NCBI GenBank assembly: GCA_944326465.1
Contig: CALVEB010000006.1
Span: 1-64,000 of the forward strand
Reading direction: 5' to 3'
DNA: 64,000 nucleotides
From: Candidatus Gastranaerophilales bacterium
GTDB taxonomy: Bacteria > Cyanobacteriota > Vampirovibrionia > Gastranaerophilales > Gastranaerophilaceae
The notes under the pieces: model-generated
What the model was told of the DNA's origin: nothing
The model's input: only the letters and a program-made list of their open reading frames with translations
Databases searched by the model: none
Made by a program: the position numbers and the translations under genes
Shown: positions 1 through 7,625 of the stretch, in pieces
Layout: every line of letters begins with the position of its first letter
How positions within the stretch are numbered: position 1 is the first letter of the stretch

Positions 1-30
1 TTAAGTGATTGAGTGACTAAGTGATTAAGA
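1..30. repeat. Tandem AGTGATT-like heptad repeat
   Basis: The first 30 bases are imperfect heptads of the type AGTGATT/AGTGACT. The same kind of tract recurs near 17605-17625, 45096-45113, 45229-45242, 46323-46350 and 46622-46675. At 46323 it lies directly downstream of the prepilin gene and is followed by the same kind of GGCAA terminator, so the window probably begins just after a similar gene. This is seen in the sequence; the link to an upstream pilin is inference. Confidence 0.7.
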
Positions 31-43
31 GGATTTCAAAATA

Positions 44-78
44 GGGCAATGTGAGATTCCCCACGTTGCCTCTTTTTT
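44..78 (+). terminator. Rho-independent terminator of a gene upstream of the window
   Basis: GGCAATGTG (45-53) pairs with CACGTTGCC (62-70), with one T:G wobble, followed by a T-rich run (71-78). It would end a plus-strand transcript that enters from the left edge. The hairpin closely resembles the one at 46362-46394 after the prepilin gene. Confidence 0.75.
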
Positions 79-101
79 ATTAACTGCCACATATACCTGT
101 A

Positions 102-1118
102 TTAACAGATAACATCTGTCAGGACTGTTTTCACCACGTCTTCTGCCGTAATCTTTAAACAGTCAAGGGTTTCGCAGGTGGTTTGTCTGTGCTCCCACAA
201 ACAGGGTTTTATCGGGCATCTGTCATTCGCCTTAATCGGAGTCACTAAATCCGATTGCGGAATGAGTTTTTTATCATCTGTCGGCCCAAATATAACAAAG
301 GTTCTTGTTTTCAAGGCTACGGCAACATGCAGCGGGGCTGAATCAGAACAGATAAAGACTTCTGATTTTGCAATAAGTTCGGCCAGATCCCGTAAACTTT
401 TGGTCTTGCCATAGTAATCTTCAAACATGTGTCCATGCCCGCGTTCAGCTAATGTTTTTCTTATTGTTTCAATGCATTGCGCATCGTCAGGCCCGCCGGC
501 AAGAATTACCCGTTTGCCCTTTTTTATCAGTAAATCAACTACATTTGCCCAGATTTTTGCGTCTATGGTTTTTATCATCCCCTTTTGAACACTCAAACGG
601 CTTACCCCCGGATGTATCAGGACTGTATTTTTAACCTTTTCCTGCTGTGCAACATTTATTTGCGGGAGCAGTGTTTTTTCACCCGTAACAGGTGTAATCA
701 AATCATGATACATTGCGCAGGCGTACTGGTTTTTATTTAACGGAACGGCTGTTGTTAAAAGTTTTTGGCTCAATTTGCCCGTATCGTAGCCGTAACGCCT
801 TTTAATACCTGTCATCGCAAGAAGCAGGGCAATCATTTTGTTTCCGCCTGAAGATATTACCATATCAAATTTGCCTGTTCTTGCTTTAAAAACGAGTTTC
901 AATAATTCAAAGTATTTATTTTTACCTTTGATATCTATTAAAAACAAATTATCTATAACGTCCGTTAAATCCTTAACGCTTTTGCTTCTCGGCTCAAGAG
1001 CAAGTGTTATTTTAGCGTTCGGAAATTCTTTTTTCAGAGAAATCAGAGTCGGCAAAAAGAATATCTCATCACCAATCCCGCCAAAATTTATTGCAAGTAT
1101 TTTTTCTATGTTTCGCAT
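102..1118 (-). CDS. Glycosyltransferase family 9 (heptosyltransferase-like)
   Basis: A 338-residue protein of the ADP-heptose:LPS heptosyltransferase (GT9) type, which adds sugars to lipopolysaccharide or a related surface glycan at the cytoplasmic membrane. It opens with KILAINFGGIGDEIFFLP, the usual GT9 N-terminal strand and loop. The C-terminal half has VILAGGPDD, then a LIAKSEVFICSDSAPLHVA segment, the typical donor-site region with the S/G-x-P-x-H motif. The frame stays open upstream to 1421, but that would overlap comM. I chose the ATG at 1118 because a TATAAT box sits exactly 6 nt upstream of it (1125-1130), implying a leaderless mRNA. It is divergent from comM. The acceptor sugar cannot be told. 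Confidence 0.85.
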   Translation of the reverse strand: MRNIEKILAINFGGIGDEIFFLPTLISLKKEFPNAKITLALEPRSKSVKDLTDVIDNLFLIDIKGKNKYFELLKLVFKARTGKFDMVISSGGNKMIALLLAMTGIKRRYGYDTGKLSQKLLTTAVPLNKNQYACAMYHDLITPVTGEKTLLPQINVAQQEKVKNTVLIHPGVSRLSVQKGMIKTIDAKIWANVVDLLIKKGKRVILAGGPDDAQCIETIRKTLAERGHGHMFEDYYGKTKSLRDLAELIAKSEVFICSDSAPLHVAVALKTRTFVIFGPTDDKKLIPQSDLVTPIKANDRCPIKPCLWEHRQTTCETLDCLKITAEDVVKTVLTDVIC

Positions 1119-1124
1119 ATCAGT

Positions 1125-1152
1125 ATTATAACTCAAAAATTTGTAGTATAAT
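1125..1152. promoter_or_regulatory. Divergent leaderless promoters for GT9 and comM
   Basis: Only 40 bp separate the two start codons. On the minus strand TATAAT (1125-1130) lies 6 nt before the GT9 ATG. On the plus strand TATAAT (1147-1152) lies 6 nt before the comM ATG at 1159. There is no room for a ribosome-binding site in either 5' region if transcription starts about 7 nt after the -10 box, so both mRNAs should begin at or next to the A of ATG. Confidence 0.65.
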
Positions 1153-1158
1153 AGCCGT

Positions 1159-2700
1159 ATGGTTAATAAAGTTACAACCGCGACAGTAATAGGGCTTAAT
1201 GCGCACAAAGTAGAGGTGGAAATAGATACCTGCAATGCTTTGCCGGCAATTGCAATGGTCGGTCTGCCTGATACTGCAGTTAATGAAGCGCGAGACAGAG
1301 TACGTTCCGCCATAAAAAATTCGCAATTCACTTTCCCGCAGCGCAAAGTTATCATAAACCTTGCGCCGGCTGACTTGAAAAAAGAAGGTACAAATTTTGA
1401 TCTGCCTATTGCTGTAGGCATTCTTACGGAAGAAGAAATTATTGATCCGCAGGCGATTAAAGATTATGCGTTTATCGGAGAATTGTCGCTTGACGGAAAA
1501 ATAAGAGAGGTAAGCGGTGTACTTTCCCTTGTTCTCGGGCTAAAAGACATGGGAGTAAAAAATGTTATTGTGCCTGTAAAAAATGCAAAAGAAGCCGCAT
1601 TGGTGGACGGGATTACTGTTTATGGCGCAGAATATTTGCGTGATGTTGCAGAACACTTTTGTTCAACACCTTTACAGCCAACTATTGTAAATATAAATGA
1701 TTACTTAAATAATAGCAGTCAGGAAGAATATTTATACGATTTTAAAGATGTTAAAGGCCAGCAGAAAGCTAAAAAAGCACTGGAAATAGCTGCAGCCGGC
1801 GGCCATAATATACTGATGGTTGGAACACCGGGGTCAGGTAAAACCCTGATGGCCAAATGTTTTCCGTCCATCTTGCCGCCATTGGAATTGCAGGAAGCAC
1901 TGGAGCTTACAAAAATATACAGTGTAAGCGGACTTTTACCGCCTGATGAGCCGCTGATGACAAAAAGGCCTTTCAGACCTGTTCATCATAAAGCTTCGGC
2001 CAACGGGATTGTGGGCGGCGGCACAAATCCCAAACCCGGTGAAATTACTCTTGCGCACCGCGGTGTCTTGTTCCTTGATGAAATGGTAGAATTCCCGCGT
2101 AATGTTCTTGAAGTTTTGCGTCAGCCGCTGGAAGATGGCGAAGTCGTAATTACGCGTTCAAAATTATCGGTAAAATATCCTGCTAAATTTATGCTTCTTG
2201 GAGCAATGAACCCGTGTCCGTGCGGTTATCTCGGTGATAAAGAAAAACAATGTACATGTACAGAATTTCAAATAAACCGTTATCTGTCGCGTTTGTCAGG
2301 CCCGCTTTTAGACAGAATTGACCTGCAAATAGATGTACCGCGCCTAACGTCTGATGAATTAATAAATTCAACAACAGAAGAAGAACCCTCAAGTGAAATT
2401 CGTAAAAGAGTTATAAAAGCCAGAAAGCTTCAGGCAGAACGCTATAAAAATGACGGTATTCTGACTAATTCCGAATTAAGCCCTAAACTTGTTAAAAAAT
2501 ACTGCCGGCTTGATGAAAAATGCGAAGAATTAATAAGGGTTGCGGCAGTAAAATATCAATTATCCGGACGTCGGTATGACAGAGTTTTGAAACTTGCGCG
2601 AACAATTGCAGATCTTAACGATGCAGAACAAATAACGCAGTCACATTTGATGCAGGCGCTGCAATACCGTATGCAGAATATCCCGCAAATGCAGATGTAA
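1159..2700 (+). CDS. comM: YifB/ComM family Mg-chelatase-like AAA+ ATPase
   Basis: 513 residues, normal for the family. In naturally competent bacteria ComM is a helicase-like ATPase that extends branch migration of incoming DNA during transformation; in most others (as YifB) the role is less clear. The order is standard: N-terminal Lon-protease-like domain (about 1-170, with PDTAVNEARDRVRSAI), then the AAA+ module with Walker A GTPGSGKTLMAKCF (about residues 221-234) and Walker B GVLFLDEM (about 302-309), then a C-terminal domain containing SGRRYDRVLKLARTIADL. The start at 1159 is supported by the -10 box 6 nt upstream. It is monocistronic; the next gene is convergent. Confidence 0.93.
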   Translation: MVNKVTTATVIGLNAHKVEVEIDTCNALPAIAMVGLPDTAVNEARDRVRSAIKNSQFTFPQRKVIINLAPADLKKEGTNFDLPIAVGILTEEEIIDPQAIKDYAFIGELSLDGKIREVSGVLSLVLGLKDMGVKNVIVPVKNAKEAALVDGITVYGAEYLRDVAEHFCSTPLQPTIVNINDYLNNSSQEEYLYDFKDVKGQQKAKKALEIAAAGGHNILMVGTPGSGKTLMAKCFPSILPPLELQEALELTKIYSVSGLLPPDEPLMTKRPFRPVHHKASANGIVGGGTNPKPGEITLAHRGVLFLDEMVEFPRNVLEVLRQPLEDGEVVITRSKLSVKYPAKFMLLGAMNPCPCGYLGDKEKQCTCTEFQINRYLSRLSGPLLDRIDLQIDVPRLTSDELINSTTEEEPSSEIRKRVIKARKLQAERYKNDGILTNSELSPKLVKKYCRLDEKCEELIRVAAVKYQLSGRRYDRVLKLARTIADLNDAEQITQSHLMQALQYRMQNIPQMQM

Positions 2701-2753
2701 TAAAACTCAAGGCTATATTGTCTTAATGTTGATGTTTTTGCTAAATTATTTCA

Positions 2754-3560
2754 TCACAAATAGCATTTACTTTCCTGACCGGTTACACCGGCATACAATT
2801 CAACGTATTGTTTAGCAGGGCTTGAATCTATTTTTGTCAAAAGAACTTCTTCAATCTGGAAAAATCCAACATCACCGGACATCTCAATATCAATCCTTAT
2901 TGGTTTTCTTTCTCCGCGGTGTATACCGATACGATTAATGGCGTTTGCAGAATATTTATGGATATCTCCGACTTTAGGGGTGGTATTTATAGCAAGCGGA
3001 ATTCTTGCACGGCCTTTGGTCATATCGCAGCCATCGGCTATCAACAAAATACCGGCTTCTATAGAATGTATTTTCTTTGATGACATGTGTCCGATTATTG
3101 CTTCTATTGCAAGTGCCCTTATTATAACTCTTCTGTGCAAATCATCAGGGAAAATATGCATCAGTGTTCTTTCTATCATCGGTTTAGCAAAAATAACAGA
3201 CATATCTTCATGCCCCTGACGTCCGATTGTCATTCCTAAATCGTGCATCATGCCGGCAAGAATCACGGCGCACATGCTGTCCTCAAATGTTCCTATCTCC
3301 TCTTTTTCTAAAGATGTCGGAATATTCGCTTCGTGCAGCAGATTAAGCATTTTTATTGAGTTACTGACAACCTGACGCATGTGTACAGGCCCGTGATCAT
3401 TATACCCAAGGCGTTTGATTGAAACATTGTTAGCATATTCCTGCATCTCCTGCAATTCTTCGTCTGCAAACAGGTAATTAACCAGTTCCAGGCATACAGG
3501 GTTGTTCTTTAATCTTGATAATATCTTTGTTTCTATTGCAACTTCTTTAACTGATTTCAT
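2754..3560 (-). CDS. HD-domain metal-dependent phosphohydrolase
   Basis: 268 residues. The HD signature is visible: GHVHMRQ-like GPVHMRQVV early on, then ILAGMMHDLGM with the adjacent His-Asp, then GHEDMS, and later LLIADGCDMTKGRARIPL. These are the metal-binding residues of HD phosphohydrolases, which cleave phosphoesters such as nucleotides or cyclic nucleotides. The substrate is not predictable. An ACGGAG ribosome-binding site precedes the ATG at 3560. It is convergent with comM and faces the same way as amrS upstream, with a 55-bp gap. Confidence 0.85.
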   Translation of the reverse strand: MKSVKEVAIETKILSRLKNNPVCLELVNYLFADEELQEMQEYANNVSIKRLGYNDHGPVHMRQVVSNSIKMLNLLHEANIPTSLEKEEIGTFEDSMCAVILAGMMHDLGMTIGRQGHEDMSVIFAKPMIERTLMHIFPDDLHRRVIIRALAIEAIIGHMSSKKIHSIEAGILLIADGCDMTKGRARIPLAINTTPKVGDIHKYSANAINRIGIHRGERKPIRIDIEMSGDVGFFQIEEVLLTKIDSSPAKQYVELYAGVTGQESKCYL

Positions 3561-3615
3561 TATCGCTCCGTTTTATACTAAATAATCTCTAATAATATAA
3601 TACCCCGAAAAATTT

Positions 3616-4614
3616 TTACTCAAACATGCCGGCGCATTTTTCACCGCAAAACATACATCTGTCGTTATCAAGATTATATTCTCCAAGTCCATAGCCGACT
3701 CTTTTTATAACCGGTTTGCCGCAGTTTTTGCAGTATGTCGCAGCGGTTTCGGCAACTGAAGAATTTCCAATATAAACATAATTCAGCCCCGCGGCTCTTG
3801 CTATATTATATGCATTCAAAAGTGTTTTGTAATCTGTGGCTTTTCTGTCAGTAAATTTATAATTCGGGAAGAATGCACTAAAATGCAGCGGGACATCTTC
3901 TCCGAGATTATCTAAAATCCACCTGCATTCAGATTGAATTTCTTCATCAGATGTGTTTTCACCTTCAATTAAAAGTGTTGTCAATTCAAGCCAGCAGTCA
4001 GTATAATTTTTAACATATTTAATTGTTTCAAGAACAGGTTTAAGATGTGCCAGACAGTTTTTGCGATAAAACTTTTCGCTGAACGCTTTAAGATCAATAT
4101 TTGCGGCGTCCATATATTTAAAAAATTCTTTAGCGGGTTCCTGATTAATGTATCCTGATGTTACGGCAACGGTTTTAATCCCGTTTTCGCGGCAAAGTTT
4201 TGCGGTACCTATTGCATATTCAAAAAATGCTACGGGATCGTTATAGGTAAACGCTACACTTTTACAGTTATGAGCTTTTGCAATAGCGACAATGTCAGCG
4301 GGCGATGTCGGGTTGAGCATTCGGGCATCAGCCTTACCGCGTGAAATATGCCAATTCTGACAAAAACGGCAGCCCATAATACAGCCAAGAGTTCCAAATG
4401 ATAAAACAGTACTGTTCGGATAAAAATGAAAAAGCGGCTTTTTTTCAATCGGGTCTATTGCAAGCCCTGTATTATATCCGTAAGAGGTCAGAACAATTTG
4501 TCCGTTAATATTTTTTCTTATGTGACAAAAACCTTCCTGTCCCTCTTGCAAAATACAATTGCGCGGACATATTGTGCACTGAACTCTGTCATTTAATACA
4601 TCCTGAAAATACAT
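3616..4614 (-). CDS. amrS: AmmeMemoRadiSam system radical SAM enzyme
   Basis: 332 residues, matching the AmrS branch of radical SAM proteins (PflA-like, COG1180). The radical SAM cluster motif is the CxxxCxxC in GCIMGCRFCQNW. An N-terminal CTICPRNC pair and a C-terminal zinc-ribbon-like CKNCGKP plus CMFCGEKC are also present. AmrS usually accompanies AmmeMemo partners (Memo, AMMECR1); none is in this window. No clear Shine-Dalgarno sequence is seen, but TAATAT (4621-4626) lies exactly 6 nt upstream of the ATG, so it may be leaderless. The substrate of this family remains unknown to me. Confidence 0.88.
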   Translation of the reverse strand: MYFQDVLNDRVQCTICPRNCILQEGQEGFCHIRKNINGQIVLTSYGYNTGLAIDPIEKKPLFHFYPNSTVLSFGTLGCIMGCRFCQNWHISRGKADARMLNPTSPADIVAIAKAHNCKSVAFTYNDPVAFFEYAIGTAKLCRENGIKTVAVTSGYINQEPAKEFFKYMDAANIDLKAFSEKFYRKNCLAHLKPVLETIKYVKNYTDCWLELTTLLIEGENTSDEEIQSECRWILDNLGEDVPLHFSAFFPNYKFTDRKATDYKTLLNAYNIARAAGLNYVYIGNSSVAETAATYCKNCGKPVIKRVGYGLGEYNLDNDRCMFCGEKCAGMFE

Positions 4615-4725
4615 AGATATATATTAGCATATTAATTTAATCGGGGCAAGTGTAATTTTTAAATAAAAAATGAACTTATTTTTAAATAAATCGTTTTATA
4701 ATTGTAGAACAAAAGGAGAAATATT

Positions 4726-5040
4726 ATGAAAAAGTTTTTAGTTATTTTGGGATTAGGAGCAATCTGCTCATGTAACCTTTTAGCCTTGGGGGCAGAACAA
4801 TGTAATTGTACCCCGAGTGATGTTGCTTACAAATTAACAGGGGCCTCAGACAGTTATTTAAAAGAAATCTTTAGTAAAATGGTTGATGCCTCAGCTTGGA
4901 GTAGTGATTTTACCATAAGAAGCGGATTTGCTGATATAATTTATGATGCCAGAAATGAAACAGATTTTAAAAGAGCGCTAAGTGAATACATTCAGGCTAA
5001 CTGTAGTATCAAGGACAATAAAATATATTGCGGCTACTAA
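4726..5040 (+). CDS. Small secreted cysteine-containing protein
   Basis: 104 residues with a signal peptide at about residues 1-22 (MKKFLVILGLGAICSCNLLA), then EQCNCTP and a C-terminal Cys-rich tail (ANCSIKDNKIYCGY). The paired cysteines suggest disulfides in an exported protein. The signal region includes CSC, but no clean lipobox is evident. A TATAAT box (4697-4702) and the strong ribosome-binding site AAAGGAGAAA support expression. I do not recognise a family. Its neighbours on both sides are on the other strand, so it is a single-gene unit. Confidence 0.75.
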   Translation: MKKFLVILGLGAICSCNLLALGAEQCNCTPSDVAYKLTGASDSYLKEIFSKMVDASAWSSDFTIRSGFADIIYDARNETDFKRALSEYIQANCSIKDNKIYCGY

Positions 5041-5063
5041 GAATATTACGGAGGGTAAGAATA

Positions 5064-6359
5064 TTACTTCTTATCCTCCAATTCTGCGAATTTAGCGGCC
5101 ATGGTCGGATTATTCTTTGTAAGCCGCTTTATACTCAAGTCCTCCGCCTTTTTATTCGCAAGCCGGAGATGATCTTCTGATGAGATCAATGCAGCCTTTG
5201 TTTTTTGCAAATGGTCAATTGTTTTATCAATTTCTTCAATTGCCTTTTGGAATTTTTCACTTGCAAGCCGGTAATCACGTGAAAACTTATCTTTAAATTC
5301 ATTCATACTTGCTTCAAAATTAGAAATATCAATATTCTGATTTCTTATAACAGCAAGTTCCTGTTGATATTGCAGGGAATTAAGTGCCGCATTACGCAAT
5401 AGTGTTATCATAGGAATAAAAAACTGCGGTCTTATCACATACATTTTAGAGTAGCGATGCGAAACATCCACAATACCTGAATTATACAATTCACTATCTG
5501 GCTCCAGAAGAGATACCAGCACTGCATATTCACACTTTTTCTCGTTGCGGTCTTTATCAAGTTCCTTAAAGAAATCTTCATTCTTTTTCTTGGTAGACGT
5601 TGTATCGGCTTCATTTTTCATCTCAAACATTATAGAGATAAATTCAGTACCGTCTGGGCCAAAATCTCTGTAAATATAATCGCCTTTACTGCCTGTTTTA
5701 ATATCATTATCTTTTTCAAAATAAGAGTGCTGAAATGCGGTCGGTCTTAGTCTGTTAAATTCAATTTCGCAATGTTGTTCAAGGCTTTCGCCTATCATTT
5801 TGGTTGACTGTTTTGCCTTTAAATCTTTGTAATACGCAATTGTTTCATCTTTAGCTTTCAATTTTTCTTCGTACTGCTCGCGCAAAGATTGTTCTTTAAG
5901 TTCACTTTCTTTTTCATTAGTTTTTATTTGCCCGTTAAGTTCAATAATCTGTTTTTCTTTTTCCGTAAGTTCTTTATCTTTTGCGCTTAAAGCCTTTGTT
6001 ACGGCGAGTTCTTTATCCTTTTCATAGGCTTCAAGTTGCGATTTTAGTTTTTCTATTTCCTTATCTTTTTGAGCGGTAGTTTCAGTAAGTTCGGATTTTT
6101 TAGCAAGTTGTTCGGTTTCTATATCAGATTTAAGTTTTGCGATTTCGGCATCTTTTTTGTTTAATTTTTCGTTAAATTCTTTTTCCGCCTCAAGTTTTGC
6201 AAGCTGAACGGCGCTTTCTTTTTCCGTTTCAAATTGCGTTTCTCTTGTTTGAATTTCTTTGGAAAATTCTTTATCCCTAACCTGTTTAACGATAGCGGCA
6301 TAACCGGATTCGTCAACCTGAAAAACTTCTCCGCACTTTGGACATTTTATTTCCTGCAT
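5064..6359 (-). CDS. DUF2130 family coiled-coil protein
   Basis: 431 residues. It opens with a CPKCGEVF zinc-knuckle-like motif, followed by a long Glu/Lys-rich coiled coil (about residues 25-185). A conserved C-terminal domain follows ([47 protein letters not shown]), the pattern of DUF2130. The globular half looks like a PD-(D/E)xK-type nuclease fold, but that is from memory of the family and is not proven here. An ACGGAG ribosome-binding site precedes the ATG. Function unknown; not obviously linked to the CRISPR locus. Confidence 0.85.
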   Translation of the reverse strand: MQEIKCPKCGEVFQVDESGYAAIVKQVRDKEFSKEIQTRETQFETEKESAVQLAKLEAEKEFNEKLNKKDAEIAKLKSDIETEQLAKKSELTETTAQKDKEIEKLKSQLEAYEKDKELAVTKALSAKDKELTEKEKQIIELNGQIKTNEKESELKEQSLREQYEEKLKAKDETIAYYKDLKAKQSTKMIGESLEQHCEIEFNRLRPTAFQHSYFEKDNDIKTGSKGDYIYRDFGPDGTEFISIMFEMKNEADTTSTKKKNEDFFKELDKDRNEKKCEYAVLVSLLEPDSELYNSGIVDVSHRYSKMYVIRPQFFIPMITLLRNAALNSLQYQQELAVIRNQNIDISNFEASMNEFKDKFSRDYRLASEKFQKAIEEIDKTIDHLQKTKAALISSEDHLRLANKKAEDLSIKRLTKNNPTMAAKFAELEDKK

Positions 6360-6424
6360 AATCTTACTCCGTTAATTGATAAAAGATAATTATAGTTTAA
6401 TATATTATATTTGATTTGTAAAGT

Positions 6425-7486
6425 TTATACCCTGACTTTTGTATACCAGACTCCTCTTGTTGTGCCATGCTTTATCAGGTGATTATTTTTAACCAGACTT
6501 GCAAGATGTTTTTTTATTGTATTAATATTTACACCTGTTAATTGCGATAACTCAGAAATAGTCGAACGCTCTTTTGTTTCAAAAACCGCCATTATCTTCG
6601 CTGAAATTTCAGGTAAATCAAGCATTGTTTTTTTTGTAAGCACCGGATGTTCCAATTTATATTCAAGTCTAACTTTTTGTTTCTGTAAAGTCTTTAAGAA
6701 AAAGAGCAGCCACGGTTCATAGTCAGGCTCTGAATTTAAAGTTGTTTGTGTTTGCCTTAATGCCCTATAATAAGCTTCTTTATTATCCTCAATAATCGAT
6801 TCTGTAGAACTGTAGGGAACATACAAATAACCAGATTTTAAAAGCAAAAGATTAGTTAACGCTCTGGATAACCTGCCATTGCCATCTTGGAACGGATGAA
6901 TTGCCAAAAAATTTACAACAAAAATTCCGATAACAATCAATGGATGATAAAATCTGTCTGCAAGAGAACTATTTGTCCAGTCAATAAGTTCTTGCATCTT
7001 TAATGGTGTTTCAAACGGTGTTGCGGTCTCAAATACAACTCCTAACTCTTTTCCGTTGCTGTCGTAAGCCGCTACAGCATTAGAGACTTTTTTATATTCG
7101 CCTTTGTGTTTTTCATCTTTTGATGAATATTCAAGTAAAATTTTATGTAGCTGTTTTATATAATTTTCTGACAATGGTATAATTTCCCAATCCTCAAAAA
7201 TTATTTCAGCAAGTTTTGCGTATCCTGCAACCTCTTCCTCGTCACGATTGGCAAATGATTGTTTATTAATCCTTGAAAGCAGTTCTTCAACCTCTTTATC
7301 GGATAATTTATTCCCCTCAATACGGTTGGAAGATCCTACACTTTCGATTGTAGCGACCTTTTTCAAAGCTTGTAATTTTTCAGGGGCAATCTGACCTAAA
7401 AGTTTCCAGCTTCCTTTGAATTCATCTATTTCGGAAATAATAGAAAGCATTTGGTTAGTTATTCTAATATCAAAATTTTTAAACAT
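6425..7486 (-). CDS. Fic-domain AMPylator-like protein with C-terminal winged helix
   Basis: 353 residues. The Fic catalytic motif is complete: HPFQDGNGRLSRAL (about residues 196-209), where His attacks and Asp/Gly-Asn-Gly-Arg bind ATP. Upstream, SSNRIEGN (about 49-56) matches the inhibitory (S/T)xxxE(G/N) helix of self-inhibited class II Fic proteins. The C-terminus (about 300-345) is a helix-turn-helix (STISELSQLTGVNINTIKKHL), as in Fic-wHTH proteins that may bind DNA. Such enzymes usually transfer AMP to target proteins. The promoter holds ten-base tandem repeats (7493-7543) that could be its own operator. It sits next to cas9 but diverges from it. Confidence 0.9.
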   Translation of the reverse strand: MFKNFDIRITNQMLSIISEIDEFKGSWKLLGQIAPEKLQALKKVATIESVGSSNRIEGNKLSDKEVEELLSRINKQSFANRDEEEVAGYAKLAEIIFEDWEIIPLSENYIKQLHKILLEYSSKDEKHKGEYKKVSNAVAAYDSNGKELGVVFETATPFETPLKMQELIDWTNSSLADRFYHPLIVIGIFVVNFLAIHPFQDGNGRLSRALTNLLLLKSGYLYVPYSSTESIIEDNKEAYYRALRQTQTTLNSEPDYEPWLLFFLKTLQKQKVRLEYKLEHPVLTKKTMLDLPEISAKIMAVFETKERSTISELSQLTGVNINTIKKHLASLVKNNHLIKHGTTRGVWYTKVRV

Positions 7487-7492
7487 AACGAT

Positions 7493-7543
7493 ACCTGATT
7501 AGACCTAATATGACCTAATACTATCTTATTTTTACCTGATTGT
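7493..7543. promoter_or_regulatory. Tandem 10-bp repeats upstream of the Fic gene
   Basis: Units ACCTGATTAG (7493-7502), ACCTAATATG (7503-7512), ACCTAATACT (7513-7522), a decayed ATCTTATTTT (7523-7532), and after a 1-base slip ACCTGATTGT (7534-7543). A spacing of one helical turn puts each ACCTRAT on the same DNA face, as expected for cooperative binding. The array starts 6 bp before the Fic ATG and also covers the cas9-side intergenic region. The regulator, perhaps the Fic protein's own winged helix, is inferred. Confidence 0.6.
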
Positions 7544-7599
7544 CAAGAAAAACCAATAGCCCCCCGCTCAGCCAAAAACCTTATAAATAATTTTTGTAT

Positions 7600-7605
7600 T
7601 ATAAT
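7600..7605 (+). promoter_or_regulatory. -10 box of the cas9 operon
   Basis: TATAAT at 7600-7605, 20 bp before the cas9 ATG, followed by the purine-rich ribosome-binding site AAGAAAGGGCAGG. The -35 region is weak. Confidence 0.6.
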
Positions 7606-7625
7606 TAATACAAGAAAGGGCAGGT

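Noticed and set aside
1119-1421. N-terminal extension of the GT9 frame up to 1421
   Set aside because: It runs antisense through comM and lacks a ribosome-binding site. The family N-terminus and the TATAAT box point to ATG 1118.
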